Assembly: GCA_910578345.1 (NCBI GenBank)
Contig: CAJTRA010000009.1
Coordinates: 68,538 to 132,537 of the forward strand
DNA length: 64,000 nucleotides
From: an uncultured Lachnospiraceae bacterium
GTDB taxonomy: Bacteria; Bacillota; Clostridia; Lachnospirales; Lachnospiraceae
Direction: 5' to 3'
Shown here: in pieces, positions 1 to 8,890 of the stretch
How positions within the stretch are numbered: position 1 is the first letter of the stretch
Layout of the letters: each line of letters starts with the position of its first letter
Notes under the pieces: model-generated
What the model saw: only the letters and a program-made list of their open reading frames with translations
What the model was told of the DNA's origin: nothing
Databases searched by the model: none
Position numbers and translations under genes: made by a program

Positions 1-46
1 CGATCGCTTCGTTTTCTGTTTTTGCCGTAAATTTTTTGATTATCAT
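1..46 (-). CDS. flhF: FlhF, flagellar SRP-type GTPase (N-terminal 15 codons only)
   Basis: An ATG overlaps the flhA stop codon (TAATG) and opens a frame that runs off the left edge. The visible residues, MIIKKFTAKTENEAI, match the usual FlhF start (MKIKKFTA...EA). FlhF is the SRP-like GTPase that helps place and number flagella, and it normally follows flhA. The one-base overlap suggests translational coupling. Only the first residues are visible, so the call rests on the N-terminal motif and gene order. Confidence 0.75.
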   Translation of the reverse strand, partial: MIIKKFTAKTENEAI

Positions 47-2088
47 TATGCTGTCACCATCCCAACAGACTGTAATTCAATATTGGATTCTACTTCATTG
101 TAAGATACAACAACCAGATCTTTATAATAATCTTCCGTAAGTTTCTTAAAGTATACACGCACGATCGGCGAAGTAATGATGACAGGCATCTTGCCAAGAT
201 CTTCTAATTTCTTCGTCTCTACTCCAACAGCGTCCATGATCGCCCTGGTCTTGCCAGGGTCCAGGGTCAGATAGGCGCCCTGCTCGGTCTGCTTCACGCT
301 ACCCATAATCTCCTGCTCCAGCTTCGGATCCAAAGTCACCACGCTGGTCGTCTCATTCGCGGGGAAGAACTTGTTGGAAATCGCCCGTTTCAGACTCTGT
401 CTGACATACTCTGTCAGGATATCTGTATCCCTTGTCGTTGCTGCATAATCGGCCAGCGTCTCAAAGATCGTGAGCAGATCTCTGATCGAAATACCTTCCC
501 GTAACAGATTCTGCAGTACTTTCTGGATCTCACCAAGCCCAAGCAGTTTCGGCACCAATTCCTCCACCAAGGAAGGATTGGATTCCCGCAGATTGTTGAC
601 CAGATTCTGCACATCCTGTCTGGTCAGAAGCTCTGCAATGTACTGCCGGATGATCTCGGTCAAATGCGTCGCTATGATGGAAGGCGGATCTACCACAGTA
701 TATCCCATACTCTCCGCCCGCTCTCTCTGTCCTTCTGTGATCCAGATCGCCGGCAGATGGAAAGAAGGCTCAAAGGTCGGAATACCGGTGATCTCCTCCT
801 CCACATAACCAGGATTCATGGCCATATAGTGATCAAACAGAATCTCTCCTTCACTGACCTGCACACCTTTGATCTTAATAATATACTGATTCGGATTCAG
901 CTGTATGTTGTCCCGCAGACGGATAATCGGCACGACCGTACCAAGCTCCAACGCGATCTGACGCCGGATCATGACAACGCGGTCTAACAGGTCGCCTCCC
1001 TGATTGACGTCCGCAAGCGGAATGATTCCATAACCGAATTCCAGCTCGATCGGATCTACCTGCAGCAGCGAGGTAACATTCTCCGGCTGTCTGATTTCCT
1101 CGGCCGCCGCTTCTTCCTCGTCCGCTTCATGCTCAATCTCTGCCGTCTCGATCGTACCAGCCATGACTCTTCCCGCCACAATAAATACCATGCCCAATCC
1201 CACAAACACAACAGAATTAAGCGGCGTAATCACACCAAGAAGCGCCATGACCGCCCCCACAAGATACAAAACCTTCGGTACGCCAAACAACTGTCCCACC
1301 AGGACAGCGCCAAAATCAGCGTCCTTCGATCCCTTCGTAACCAGAATACCGGTTGATAAGGAGATCAGCAGAGACGGAATCTGGCTAACCAGTCCGTCAC
1401 CGATCGTCAGAATCGTGAAAGTTGACAAGGCGTCATTCAATTCCATGCCCTGCCGCCAGACCCCCATGGCAATACCGCCAATGATATTGACAACCGTGAT
1501 GATAAGACCAGCCGTTGCATCTCCTTTAACATACTTTACCGCACCGTCCATGGATCCGAAGAAACTGGATTCTTCCTGTATCTTCTCACGTCTCTTCTTC
1601 GCCTCTGCATCCGTGATGGCTCCTGTGTTCAGGTCGGCATCAATCGCCATCTGTTTACCAGGCATAGCATCCAAGGTGAATCTGGCAGTTACCTCAGCCA
1701 CACGCTCAGAACCCTTATTGATGATCATAAACTGCACAAGGATCAGAATGATAAAAACAATACAGCCTACCACAAGGTCATTGCCGCCCACATACTGTCC
1801 AAAAGTCCGCACGACATTACCCGGATCACCGGTTGTTAAGATTAATTTCGTCGAAGAGACGTTTAAAGCGATCCGAAAGATCGTCGTGAAAAGCAGAATG
1901 GTCGGGAAATATGACATTTTCAGCACTTCATTGGCAAACATACATCCAAACAGAACCGTGAAAGCCACCGCAATATTACACGCCAGCAGAACATCCAGAA
2001 GTCCTGAAGGAATGGGCACGATCAACATGATAAACGCAGAGAGCACATATGCGGTCACGCCCAGATCAGCCGTCTTCATCTTTCCCAT
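46..2088 (-). CDS. flhA: FlhA, flagellar type III export gate protein
   Basis: FlhA forms the export gate of the flagellar type III secretion system and docks substrate-chaperone complexes through its cytoplasmic ring. The 680-residue product has the family's usual length: hydrophobic segments in about the first 310 residues, including the conserved stretch FRIALNVSSTKLIL, then an acidic linker (DEEEAAAEE) and a large soluble C-terminal domain. AAAGGAG lies about 11 nt before the chosen ATG. It is the penultimate gene visible in the operon, 59 bp after flhB and overlapping flhF. No damage is seen. Confidence 0.97.
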   Translation of the reverse strand: MGKMKTADLGVTAYVLSAFIMLIVPIPSGLLDVLLACNIAVAFTVLFGCMFANEVLKMSYFPTILLFTTIFRIALNVSSTKLILTTGDPGNVVRTFGQYVGGNDLVVGCIVFIILILVQFMIINKGSERVAEVTARFTLDAMPGKQMAIDADLNTGAITDAEAKKRREKIQEESSFFGSMDGAVKYVKGDATAGLIITVVNIIGGIAMGVWRQGMELNDALSTFTILTIGDGLVSQIPSLLISLSTGILVTKGSKDADFGAVLVGQLFGVPKVLYLVGAVMALLGVITPLNSVVFVGLGMVFIVAGRVMAGTIETAEIEHEADEEEAAAEEIRQPENVTSLLQVDPIELEFGYGIIPLADVNQGGDLLDRVVMIRRQIALELGTVVPIIRLRDNIQLNPNQYIIKIKGVQVSEGEILFDHYMAMNPGYVEEEITGIPTFEPSFHLPAIWITEGQRERAESMGYTVVDPPSIIATHLTEIIRQYIAELLTRQDVQNLVNNLRESNPSLVEELVPKLLGLGEIQKVLQNLLREGISIRDLLTIFETLADYAATTRDTDILTEYVRQSLKRAISNKFFPANETTSVVTLDPKLEQEIMGSVKQTEQGAYLTLDPGKTRAIMDAVGVETKKLEDLGKMPVIITSPIVRVYFKKLTEDYYKDLVVVSYNEVESNIELQSVGMVTA

Positions 2089-2147
2089 AACTGCTATTTC
2101 TCCTTTCCTTATCTATAAATTCTCAAACCAGAAGGATGCCCGTTTCT

Positions 2148-3260
2148 CTAAACACGTCCCTGCAGATGATATACAAAAGCAAGTACTTCCGCTACGGCTT
2201 GATACAGTTCCGGCGGCACAATGCCGCCCACATCCACATTCGCATATAACATACGGGCAAGCGGTTTATTCTCAACAATTTCGATATGATTCTCTTTCGC
2301 TGACTCCTTGATCTTCTGCGCCAGATAGTCAGCGCCTTTGGCTACTACATAAGGAGCATCATAGATCTGCGGATCATACTTGATCGCCACCGCATAGTGC
2401 GTCGGGTTTGTGATGACCACATCCGCCTGCGGAAGCTGCTGCATCATACGGCGTCTGGATGCCTCCTGCATTCTCTGCCGCTGTTTGCTCTTAACCTGCG
2501 GATCACCTTCCTGATTCTTATATTCATCCTTCACTTCCTGCTTGGTCATCTTCATGTCTTTCTTGAACTTCACTTTCTGATAGACATAATCAAGCACCGC
2601 AATGATCATATAGAAAAGGGATATGCGAATCCCCAGATTCATTACCAGCCGTCCTACCTGAAGAATCCCCTGGTTAAGAGTCATATCATAGAACAGATAA
2701 AGCGGCGGCATATTTTTCTTCAGATAAGAGTAAACGACATAACCGATCAGGCTCAGTTTCAGAAGCGCCTTGATCAGTTCCACCAGAGAATTGATCGAAA
2801 AGAAACGCTTAAATCCGTTAACCGGATTCAATTTATTGAACTTCGGCTGCAGCGGTTTCGTCGTTGGTTTCCATTTGACCTGTATGACATTGGTCACAAA
2901 CGCCACCAGAAAACCGACTAACAGAAAGGGCGCCATAATCATTACGACCCGAAGCATCGATTGCGTAAAAAGCGTCTGGAAAGTCTTCTCCTGCACATAG
3001 CCGTCATACAGCTTAATGCATTCCGGAATCTTAGAATAAACGTCATACATATTCCCCGTAAAGAAGATGCCCATATATTCTACCCACAAGTAGAGCAGAA
3101 TAAAAAAAGTAAGCAGTTCAAACGCGCTGGTCACTTCCTTGCTCTTGGCAACCTGCCCTTCTTTTCTGGCATCCTGCAGTTTCTTGGCTGTAGGCTCTTC
3201 TGTTTTCTCTCCGCCCGGTCCATCTTTGGCAAAGAATTGGAGATTATACTCTAGTATCAC
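2148..3260 (-). CDS. flhB: FlhB, export specificity switch protein
   Basis: FlhB is the export-apparatus protein whose self-cleavage switches substrate specificity from rod/hook to filament proteins. The product has a charged N-terminus (GGEKTEEPTAKKL), four hydrophobic segments between about residues 45 and 220, a basic linker and the autocleavage motif NPTH near residue 285, inside VVITNPTHYAVAIKYD. The 370-residue length is normal. It overlaps the end of fliR by 4 bp, which implies translational coupling. Confidence 0.97.
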   Translation of the reverse strand: MILEYNLQFFAKDGPGGEKTEEPTAKKLQDARKEGQVAKSKEVTSAFELLTFFILLYLWVEYMGIFFTGNMYDVYSKIPECIKLYDGYVQEKTFQTLFTQSMLRVVMIMAPFLLVGFLVAFVTNVIQVKWKPTTKPLQPKFNKLNPVNGFKRFFSINSLVELIKALLKLSLIGYVVYSYLKKNMPPLYLFYDMTLNQGILQVGRLVMNLGIRISLFYMIIAVLDYVYQKVKFKKDMKMTKQEVKDEYKNQEGDPQVKSKQRQRMQEASRRRMMQQLPQADVVITNPTHYAVAIKYDPQIYDAPYVVAKGADYLAQKIKESAKENHIEIVENKPLARMLYANVDVGGIVPPELYQAVAEVLAFVYHLQGRV

Positions 3261-4036
3261 GTCATCCCCTCCACAAAGGATACGATCATCCGTTTCATCC
3301 CTTCAAATACATAATCCGCTGCACTTGGCAGCATTCTGGTCGTCAAAAATAAGATTCCTAACCCCGCCAAGACCTTAAGCTGCATACCGACAGCAAACAT
3401 ATTAAGCTGTGGAGACACCTTGGCAAGGACGCCAAGAATACAGTTTAACAGTATCATGGTGCAGAAAATCGGAAGAATGATGCGGAATCCCATCACCAGA
3501 TAATCTCCTAAAAAGGTGACCACGGACTCAAACAGGGACTCCGACCGAAATACTGCCCCATTTACAGGAATCAAAGTAAAACTATCAATAAGGGCACGCA
3601 GAAGATACTGGTACATGCCTGTTATCATCAAAAACAGAGTGAAAATATACTGATAAAACACACCGGTAAAAGTAGCCTGCTGTCTGGTCGTCGGATCCAT
3701 CAAAGAAACCATGGAAATACCAATCTCCATATCCGCCACACTGCCTGCAAGGGAAGTCACGGTCGTACAAATCTGCGCTCCCCAGCCAATCAGGAAACCG
3801 GTCAACGCCTCTTTCATCACGATCACCGCATACCCCAACAGCGTATTGTACACTACCTCATTGCGGGCGACCCCTGTATAAACCAGATAACTCAAGAAAA
3901 TACTGAAGCCCACCCGGATCATTCTGGGCGTATTGCTCATCGAAAAAAAAGGCGCTGCATAGACAAAGCAGGTGATCCGAACGAGAACAAGCAAAAAATA
4001 TTCTAAATCCGCATAAGTAAAGGTAATATCTATCAT
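3257..4036 (-). CDS. fliR: FliR, flagellar export apparatus membrane protein
   Basis: FliR is a membrane component of the FliPQR export core in the centre of the MS ring. The 259-residue protein is almost entirely hydrophobic and starts MIDITFTYADLEYFLLVLVR. It has the usual size and sits between fliQ (13 bp gap) and flhB (4 bp overlap). Together with fliO, fliP and fliQ it forms the standard export block. Confidence 0.95.
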   Translation of the reverse strand: MIDITFTYADLEYFLLVLVRITCFVYAAPFFSMSNTPRMIRVGFSIFLSYLVYTGVARNEVVYNTLLGYAVIVMKEALTGFLIGWGAQICTTVTSLAGSVADMEIGISMVSLMDPTTRQQATFTGVFYQYIFTLFLMITGMYQYLLRALIDSFTLIPVNGAVFRSESLFESVVTFLGDYLVMGFRIILPIFCTMILLNCILGVLAKVSPQLNMFAVGMQLKVLAGLGILFLTTRMLPSAADYVFEGMKRMIVSFVEGMT

Positions 4037-4049
4037 ATTCCCACTCGCT

Positions 4050-4319
4050 CTACCTGATGTATAGGTTAAAATCGGACCAGAGACTGGTCATAAATTCAAC
4101 CATATTGTTCATAATCCAATGGCCCATAACGATCAATGCCAGAAAAATGGCGAGTATCTTCGGAACAAACGTCAAAGTCTGTTCCTGAATGGATGTCACC
4201 GTCTGAAAAATACTGACGAGCAGACCTACGCACAACGAAACAAGCAGTAAAGGCGCTGCACATTTAATGATCGTATAGATTGCCGTTGAGGCAATGGCTG
4301 TGACGTCGTCAATAACCAT
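4050..4319 (-). CDS. fliQ: FliQ, flagellar export apparatus small membrane protein
   Basis: FliQ is the small two-helix subunit of the FliPQR export gate. From the ATG at 4319 the product is 89 residues, typical of the family, with two hydrophobic helices separated by a short polar loop (TSIQEQTLTFVPK). The longer frame, starting at 4373, would overlap fliP and give an atypical N-terminus. AAAGGAG lies 7 nt before the ATG at 4319 and decides the start. Confidence 0.94.
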   Translation of the reverse strand: MVIDDVTAIASTAIYTIIKCAAPLLLVSLCVGLLVSIFQTVTSIQEQTLTFVPKILAIFLALIVMGHWIMNNMVEFMTSLWSDFNLYIR

Positions 4320-4369
4320 ATCTGCTCTCCTTTCCAAAGGCATGTCATGCACGCTTTCGCCATAAACAA

Positions 4370-5251
4370 TCAATGATAAAAGCTTTCCACCAGATTCTTA
4401 ATAATCAGATACCATCCGTCCGCCAGAACAAACAATAAAATCTTAAACGGCATCGAAATCGTCGTGGGCGGCAGCATCATCATACCCATACTCATCAATG
4501 TGGAGGCCACCACCATATCGATCACAATAAAAGGAATGTAGATGATAAAGCCAATGATAAATGCTGTCCTCAGCTCGCTGATGATAAAACTTGGAACAAG
4601 CACGCTCATCGGAATATCTTCCAGCTCACCACTCCACTCTAACCGGTTGATACTCATAAAAAGGCTCACGTCTTTCTTCTGCGTCTGCCCATACATAAAG
4701 GTTCTGAGCGGTTCGGCAGCCTTCGTGAGTGCCTCCTCATTGGTCAACTCCCCTGCTTCATAGGGAACGACCGCTTCATTATAAATACTTGTCAGCGTCG
4801 GCTGCATAATAAAGAACGTCAAAAAGAGCGCAATACCTATTAAAACTGTATTAGGCGGCGCTGTCTGTGTATTGAGTGCCTGCCTCGTAAAGTGCAGAAC
4901 AATGATAATTCTGGTAAACGAGGTCAACATGATAATCAGTGACGGCGCGATCGCAATCAATGTCAGTATGATTAAAATGCGCAGTGCACCATTCACGCTG
5001 CCATTTCCGTTATCGTATGTAACCGTCACCGTATTGGCTATATTCAGTTCTGCTAATTCATCGGCATCCTGTGATGTTCCGGGTTCCCTTATATTCGTCC
5101 TCTCCTGCTCCGTTCCCGTGAGATTGGAGTCCCTGTAGGGCGTATCAAGGGATGCATAAGCCGCCGTCCCAAACCCGATATACAGTATGCCTGCCAAAAA
5201 CAGCAGGCATACTAACTTTGCCAAATGATATCCGGAAAAATGTCTCTTCAT
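4370..5251 (-). CDS. fliP: FliP, flagellar export apparatus membrane protein
   Basis: FliP is the main pore subunit of the export gate. A cleavable-looking signal peptide (about residues 1-33, ending YAS) is followed by a polar region, then hydrophobic helices containing the FliP hallmark TSFTRIIIVLHFTRQALNTQ and, near the C-terminus, VIDMVVASTLMSMGMMMLPP. The length of 293 is slightly above average because of the polar insert after the signal peptide. It overlaps fliO by 4 bp. Confidence 0.96.
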   Translation of the reverse strand: MKRHFSGYHLAKLVCLLFLAGILYIGFGTAAYASLDTPYRDSNLTGTEQERTNIREPGTSQDADELAELNIANTVTVTYDNGNGSVNGALRILIILTLIAIAPSLIIMLTSFTRIIIVLHFTRQALNTQTAPPNTVLIGIALFLTFFIMQPTLTSIYNEAVVPYEAGELTNEEALTKAAEPLRTFMYGQTQKKDVSLFMSINRLEWSGELEDIPMSVLVPSFIISELRTAFIIGFIIYIPFIVIDMVVASTLMSMGMMMLPPTTISMPFKILLFVLADGWYLIIKNLVESFYH

Positions 5252-5631
5252 TCGTCTCGCCCATCTTCTTTTTCCAGAATAGTCTTTTTTTGCATTTTAT
5301 CCAAAATGTTTTTAAAACTCATGGCCTTAGGCACACTCCCATCAGACAAAATCAGATCCTGTTCAGAAATCTCTGTTAACATTGTAACAGTATCTTTGCA
5401 AATTGCTACTGCCAAATATTTCTGCCCTATACGGAGAATCTGGATATACTTATTGCCGGTCAGGCCAATCGTCTCCACCACTTCCAGATTCGCATTGGAA
5501 ACCCTGCCTTTCTGATATCCAGCCACCCACCTTGTAACAAAATAAGTGACTGTCAGCACAAACAAAAACAGGATCAGCACAGTCATAAACTGCATGTAGG
5601 AATCTGCCGTTTCGGATATTGTAAGCAGCAT
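5248..5631 (-). CDS. fliO: FliO, export apparatus assembly protein
   Basis: FliO supports assembly of the FliP pore. The chosen ATG at 5631 overlaps the cheY stop codon (TAATG) and gives a 127-residue protein: one hydrophobic segment (about 16-38), then the FliO-type soluble domain with LEVVETIGLTGNKYIQILRI and KYLAVAI. A longer open frame reading into cheY is an artefact of the overlap. The C-terminal tail is charged. FliO diverges quickly, so the call also relies on its position before fliP. Confidence 0.88.
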   Translation of the reverse strand: MLLTISETADSYMQFMTVLILFLFVLTVTYFVTRWVAGYQKGRVSNANLEVVETIGLTGNKYIQILRIGQKYLAVAICKDTVTMLTEISEQDLILSDGSVPKAMSFKNILDKMQKKTILEKEDGRDE

Positions 5632-5993
5632 TATCCCACTACCTTTTTCACAGCCTCTATCACACGGTCTGCCTGGAACGGCTTCACAATAAAGTCCTTC
5701 GCGCCGGACTGGATCGATTCGATAACCATAGCCTGCTGGCCCATTGCCGAACACATAATAACCATAGCGCCCGGATCAGACTCTTTGATCTTCTTTAACG
5801 CCTGGATTCCATCCATCTCAGGCATCGTGATGTCCATCAATACCAAATCCGGCTTGAGAACATTATACTGTTCAACCGCTTTCGCACCGTTCTCGGCTTC
5901 TCCAGCCACATTATACCCGTTCTTCGTCAGGATATCCTTGATCATCATACGCATGAACGCCGCATCATCACATATCAAAATATTCTTTGCCAT
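5631..5993 (-). CDS. cheY: CheY-type chemotaxis response regulator
   Basis: A single receiver domain of 120 residues. The acidic pocket is Asp9/Asp10, the phospho-acceptor is Asp54 (in LVLMDITMPEMDG), the switch position is Ser82 and the conserved Lys is Lys104 (IVKPF). CheY-P carries the chemotaxis signal to the motor. Here it lies between fliY and fliO, the usual place in Bacillus and Clostridia, and next to the C-ring proteins FliM and FliY that would bind or dephosphorylate it. Confidence 0.95.
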   Translation of the reverse strand: MAKNILICDDAAFMRMMIKDILTKNGYNVAGEAENGAKAVEQYNVLKPDLVLMDITMPEMDGIQALKKIKESDPGAMVIMCSAMGQQAMVIESIQSGAKDFIVKPFQADRVIEAVKKVVG

Positions 5994-6013
5994 CTCTCTT
6001 CTCCCATCATAAA

Positions 6014-7300
6014 TTATTTAATGATTTCTGTTACACGAACTCCGAAACTCTCCTCGATTACAACAACTTCACCCTTAGCAACAAGCTTGCCGTTCACCAG
6101 TATATCTATCGGTTCACCGGCAATCTTATCAAGCTCTATGATCGTTCCCGGCGTGAAGTCCAGAATTTCCGCTATGGATTTGGATGTCCTGCCCAGTTCT
6201 ACCGTCACTTCAAGCGGCACATCCTTGATCAGTCCAATATTCTCCTGTCCCTGCATCGCACTGCCGTCTTTGGAAAAACTCTGGAATTGTGCAGGCTGAA
6301 TATTCATGTTAGGCATCATCTGCATCTGCGGCATTCCCATTCCCATTTGCATTTGCGGCATTCCCATTCCCATCTGCATCTGCGGCATCCCCATCTGCAT
6401 TTGGTTCATTCCCATCTGATTCATGTCCATTCCCATCTGTGGCATTCCCATTCCCATCTGCATCTGCGGCATTCCCATTCCCATTTGGTTCATTCCCATC
6501 TGATTCATGTCCATCTGGGGCGCTGCAGCCGCCTGAGGCGCTGCCTGCGGTACGGGTTCAGATGCTGTATCACCTAATTGATTCTTTAAGAAAGTATCAC
6601 ATAATTCTTTCGCAAAATCGATTGGATATAATTGCATGATCGAGGAATCCACCAAGTCATCGATCTGCATTCGAAACGCAATCTTCACAAAAACATCTGA
6701 CAGGAACGGTGCTATCTCACCACCGGATTTAAACGTAGACAAATCCACGAAACTCGCCTCCGGCGGACTGATATCTATCATCTTATCAAGCATCGTAGAC
6801 AGTGAAGTCGCCGAAGAACCCATCATCTGATTCATCGCTTCTGAGATCGCACTCAAATGCAGCTCTCCCAGCTCACCGTCTGTATTACTTCCATCTCCAC
6901 CCATCATCAAGTCTGTGATGACTTTGACGTCAGGCTCTTTCAGCACCAGTATATTGGAACCGTCCAGCCCGACCGTATATTTAATCTGTATAAACACACA
7001 GGGCTTCTCATAATCCCGTAACACAGTCTCCCATTTCGCCAACGTTACAACAGGGGTTGTAATATTGACCCTGCGGTTAACGAGAGAGGACAACGTTGTG
7101 GCAGAGGAACCCATACTGATATTGGCTACCTCTCCTATGGCATCCTTCTCCATCGCCGACAGAACAGAATCATCCACCTCACTGTCCGTCTGCGGTTCCG
7201 GAGCAGGGGACGTAGATTCGGCCGGTGTACTTCCATCATTCGGCGTATCCATACCGCTTAAGAGTGCATTTATTTCATCTTGTGATAACATTCCGTCCAT
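6014..7300 (-). CDS. fliY: FliY (FliN-type) motor switch protein with CheC-like phosphatase domain
   Basis: A C-ring component. The N-terminus carries the CheY-P-binding motif LSQDEINALLSGMD. It is followed by a CheC-like domain with two phosphatase signatures, DAIGEVANISMGSSA and SAISEAMNQMMGSSA, each with the key Glu and Asn. A Met/Gln/Gly/Pro linker covers about residues 263-332, and a FliN domain closes the protein (LEVTVELGRTSKSIAEIL). FliY both builds the switch and removes phosphate from CheY-P. The length of 428 exceeds B. subtilis FliY (about 380), mainly through the linker. It lies 4 bp after fliM. Confidence 0.95.
   Translation of the reverse strand: MDGMLSQDEINALLSGMDTPNDGSTPAESTSPAPEPQTDSEVDDSVLSAMEKDAIGEVANISMGSSATTLSSLVNRRVNITTPVVTLAKWETVLRDYEKPCVFIQIKYTVGLDGSNILVLKEPDVKVITDLMMGGDGSNTDGELGELHLSAISEAMNQMMGSSATSLSTMLDKMIDISPPEASFVDLSTFKSGGEIAPFLSDVFVKIAFRMQIDDLVDSSIMQLYPIDFAKELCDTFLKNQLGDTASEPVPQAAPQAAAAPQMDMNQMGMNQMGMGMPQMQMGMGMPQMGMDMNQMGMNQMQMGMPQMQMGMGMPQMQMGMGMPQMQMMPNMNIQPAQFQSFSKDGSAMQGQENIGLIKDVPLEVTVELGRTSKSIAEILDFTPGTIIELDKIAGEPIDILVNGKLVAKGEVVVIEESFGVRVTEIIK
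6306..6514 (-). repeat. Met-rich tandem repeat coding the FliY linker
   Basis: Within fliY, short units coding for variants of MGMGMPQMQ and MDMNQMGMNQ repeat in tandem for about 70 codons. Methionine occupies about every second or third residue and almost all the rest are Gly, Gln, Asn and Pro. The DNA is a run of degenerate 'cattcccattcccatctgcat' type units, a likely place for copy-number change by slippage. Confidence 0.9.
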
Positions 7301-7304
7301 GCTT

Positions 7305-8285
7305 CTATTCCTCCTCTCTGATTACTGACGTCACACGCACAGCATATTTGTCCTTGCTTGACCCCGGCAATGCGGCAAACTTCTCAATATTTCCAACATA
7401 TACCTTCAGATCCTGCTCCACATCAGTATTCAGTCGTATGATATCCCCTACCTGTATATTGACAAAATCCGTAACGGCGATCTCTGTCTTTCCTAACACT
7501 GCCCGGACCGGAACATCCACCCGTTTGATCAATGCCTCAATATATTCCTCAAACTCATCTTCCTTCTTCTCCTGCATGTTCGCATACCAGTACTTGGTAT
7601 TCAACCTGTCCATGACACTTTCCAGTGTAAAGAAAGGAAGGCAGATATTCATGAAACCTTCAACATCACCTATCTTCATATTGAGCGTGACAATCGCGAT
7701 CATATCATTCGGCGCAATCATCTGCGCGAACTGTGAGTTCGTCTCAATCCTCTCCAGGACAGGATTGACATCCATCACATTCTTCCATGGCTCCCGCATG
7801 AGCTGCATGCATACCACCATCATCTTCTCCACAATCGTCAACTCTATTTCTGTAAAATCCCTGTTCTTATCAAGCGGAGCGCCTTCACCGCCAAGCATCC
7901 TGTCGATCATTGCATACCCCAGCCGCGTAGCCATCTCTACAATAATCGTTCCACCCAGTGGCTGAAAATTGACCACACCCAGAATAACCGGATTAAAAAG
8001 TGCATTGGTAAATTCCGAGAAAACGATCGCCTCAGCGCTCGATACGGAAACCTGTACACTCTTTCTGAGATATACCGGAAGGCTTGTGGACAGCAGCCGG
8101 CTGTAATGCTCATATATGACCTCAAGCGTTCGCAAGTGTTCTTTGGAAAACTTGGTCGGCCTCCTGAAGTCATAATTCTTCACCTGCTTATCATTGGCCT
8201 CGCTCATTTCTTCTGCATCTATTTCGCCGCTGCTTAACGCCGCCAATAGACTGTCAATCTCATTTTGAGACAGTACCTCTCCCAC
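7305..8285 (-). CDS. fliM: FliM, motor switch protein
   Basis: FliM is the middle C-ring protein, binding CheY-P, FliG and FliY. The N-terminal CheY-binding motif LSQNEIDSLLAAL is followed by the middle domain (YDFRRPTKFSKEHLRTLE, then TRLGYAMIDRMLGGEG) and the C-terminal SpoA-type domain. The 326-residue length is normal. It is 33 bp after fliL and 4 bp before fliY, inside the operon. Confidence 0.97.
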   Translation of the reverse strand: MGEVLSQNEIDSLLAALSSGEIDAEEMSEANDKQVKNYDFRRPTKFSKEHLRTLEVIYEHYSRLLSTSLPVYLRKSVQVSVSSAEAIVFSEFTNALFNPVILGVVNFQPLGGTIIVEMATRLGYAMIDRMLGGEGAPLDKNRDFTEIELTIVEKMMVVCMQLMREPWKNVMDVNPVLERIETNSQFAQMIAPNDMIAIVTLNMKIGDVEGFMNICLPFFTLESVMDRLNTKYWYANMQEKKEDEFEEYIEALIKRVDVPVRAVLGKTEIAVTDFVNIQVGDIIRLNTDVEQDLKVYVGNIEKFAALPGSSKDKYAVRVTSVIREEE

Positions 8286-8318
8286 GCAAGTTCACCTCCT
8301 GTGGCACTATTTCAGAAA

Positions 8319-8828
8319 TTATTGAATCATAATGTCACTAAACGCCACACTAAAGACAAACTCTGAATCAAACATCGTCTGAATCCGCTCCAATATCTCG
8401 CTCTTGATAGTGTCCTGATTATTTCTCGCATCATCTGCCGAATATCTTGAAATAACATCTGTAATTTCACTCTTGATCAGGCTTTCCTTCTCCGCTAATG
8501 CCTCTCCATAAGTCTTATAGTCCTTATCCTTTGTGTTCATGGATAAAGTGATCGAACCGACGAAGAAATGCTGTTTGCCCTCCTCGTCCGCCTGAAGCTC
8601 GATTGTCATCTCAGCAATATCATAAGTTGCAATATCAGCCATTGGTATCGCTGTCTTCCCGGCATCACCCCTGGCTGTCAGCTCCAGATTTAAAGCCCTC
8701 GTAATATTATCCACAAGCGCCGACGTCTTTCTGGCCGTTCCTGTTACGCTGAACATCATGATCGCTGTCAATACTATATTTACGATCAACAGGGCCAAAA
8801 TAATAACGGAAATCAGATTTTTCTTCAT
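8319..8828 (-). CDS. fliL: FliL, stator-associated membrane protein
   Basis: FliL is a single-span membrane protein that surrounds and supports the MotAB stator. It has a short basic N-terminus, a hydrophobic helix (about residues 5-27, SVIILALLIVNIVLTAIMMF), then an extracytoplasmic domain ending MFDSEFVFSVAFSDIMIQ. The length is 169 residues. Sequence conservation in FliL is low, but the single membrane segment and the position between motB and fliM are diagnostic. Confidence 0.88.
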   Translation of the reverse strand: MKKNLISVIILALLIVNIVLTAIMMFSVTGTARKTSALVDNITRALNLELTARGDAGKTAIPMADIATYDIAEMTIELQADEEGKQHFFVGSITLSMNTKDKDYKTYGEALAEKESLIKSEITDVISRYSADDARNNQDTIKSEILERIQTMFDSEFVFSVAFSDIMIQ

Positions 8829-8890
8829 GACTGTATTGTTCTCCTTTATTTTGTTTATATTGTATTCCAGTTAAGAAATCTTGATTTATT

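Noticed and set aside
1163..2311. Long plus-strand open frame (382 codons) opposite flhA
   Set aside because: Antisense shadow of flhA and flhB, with Pro/Thr/Arg-rich low-complexity translation typical of a reverse frame.
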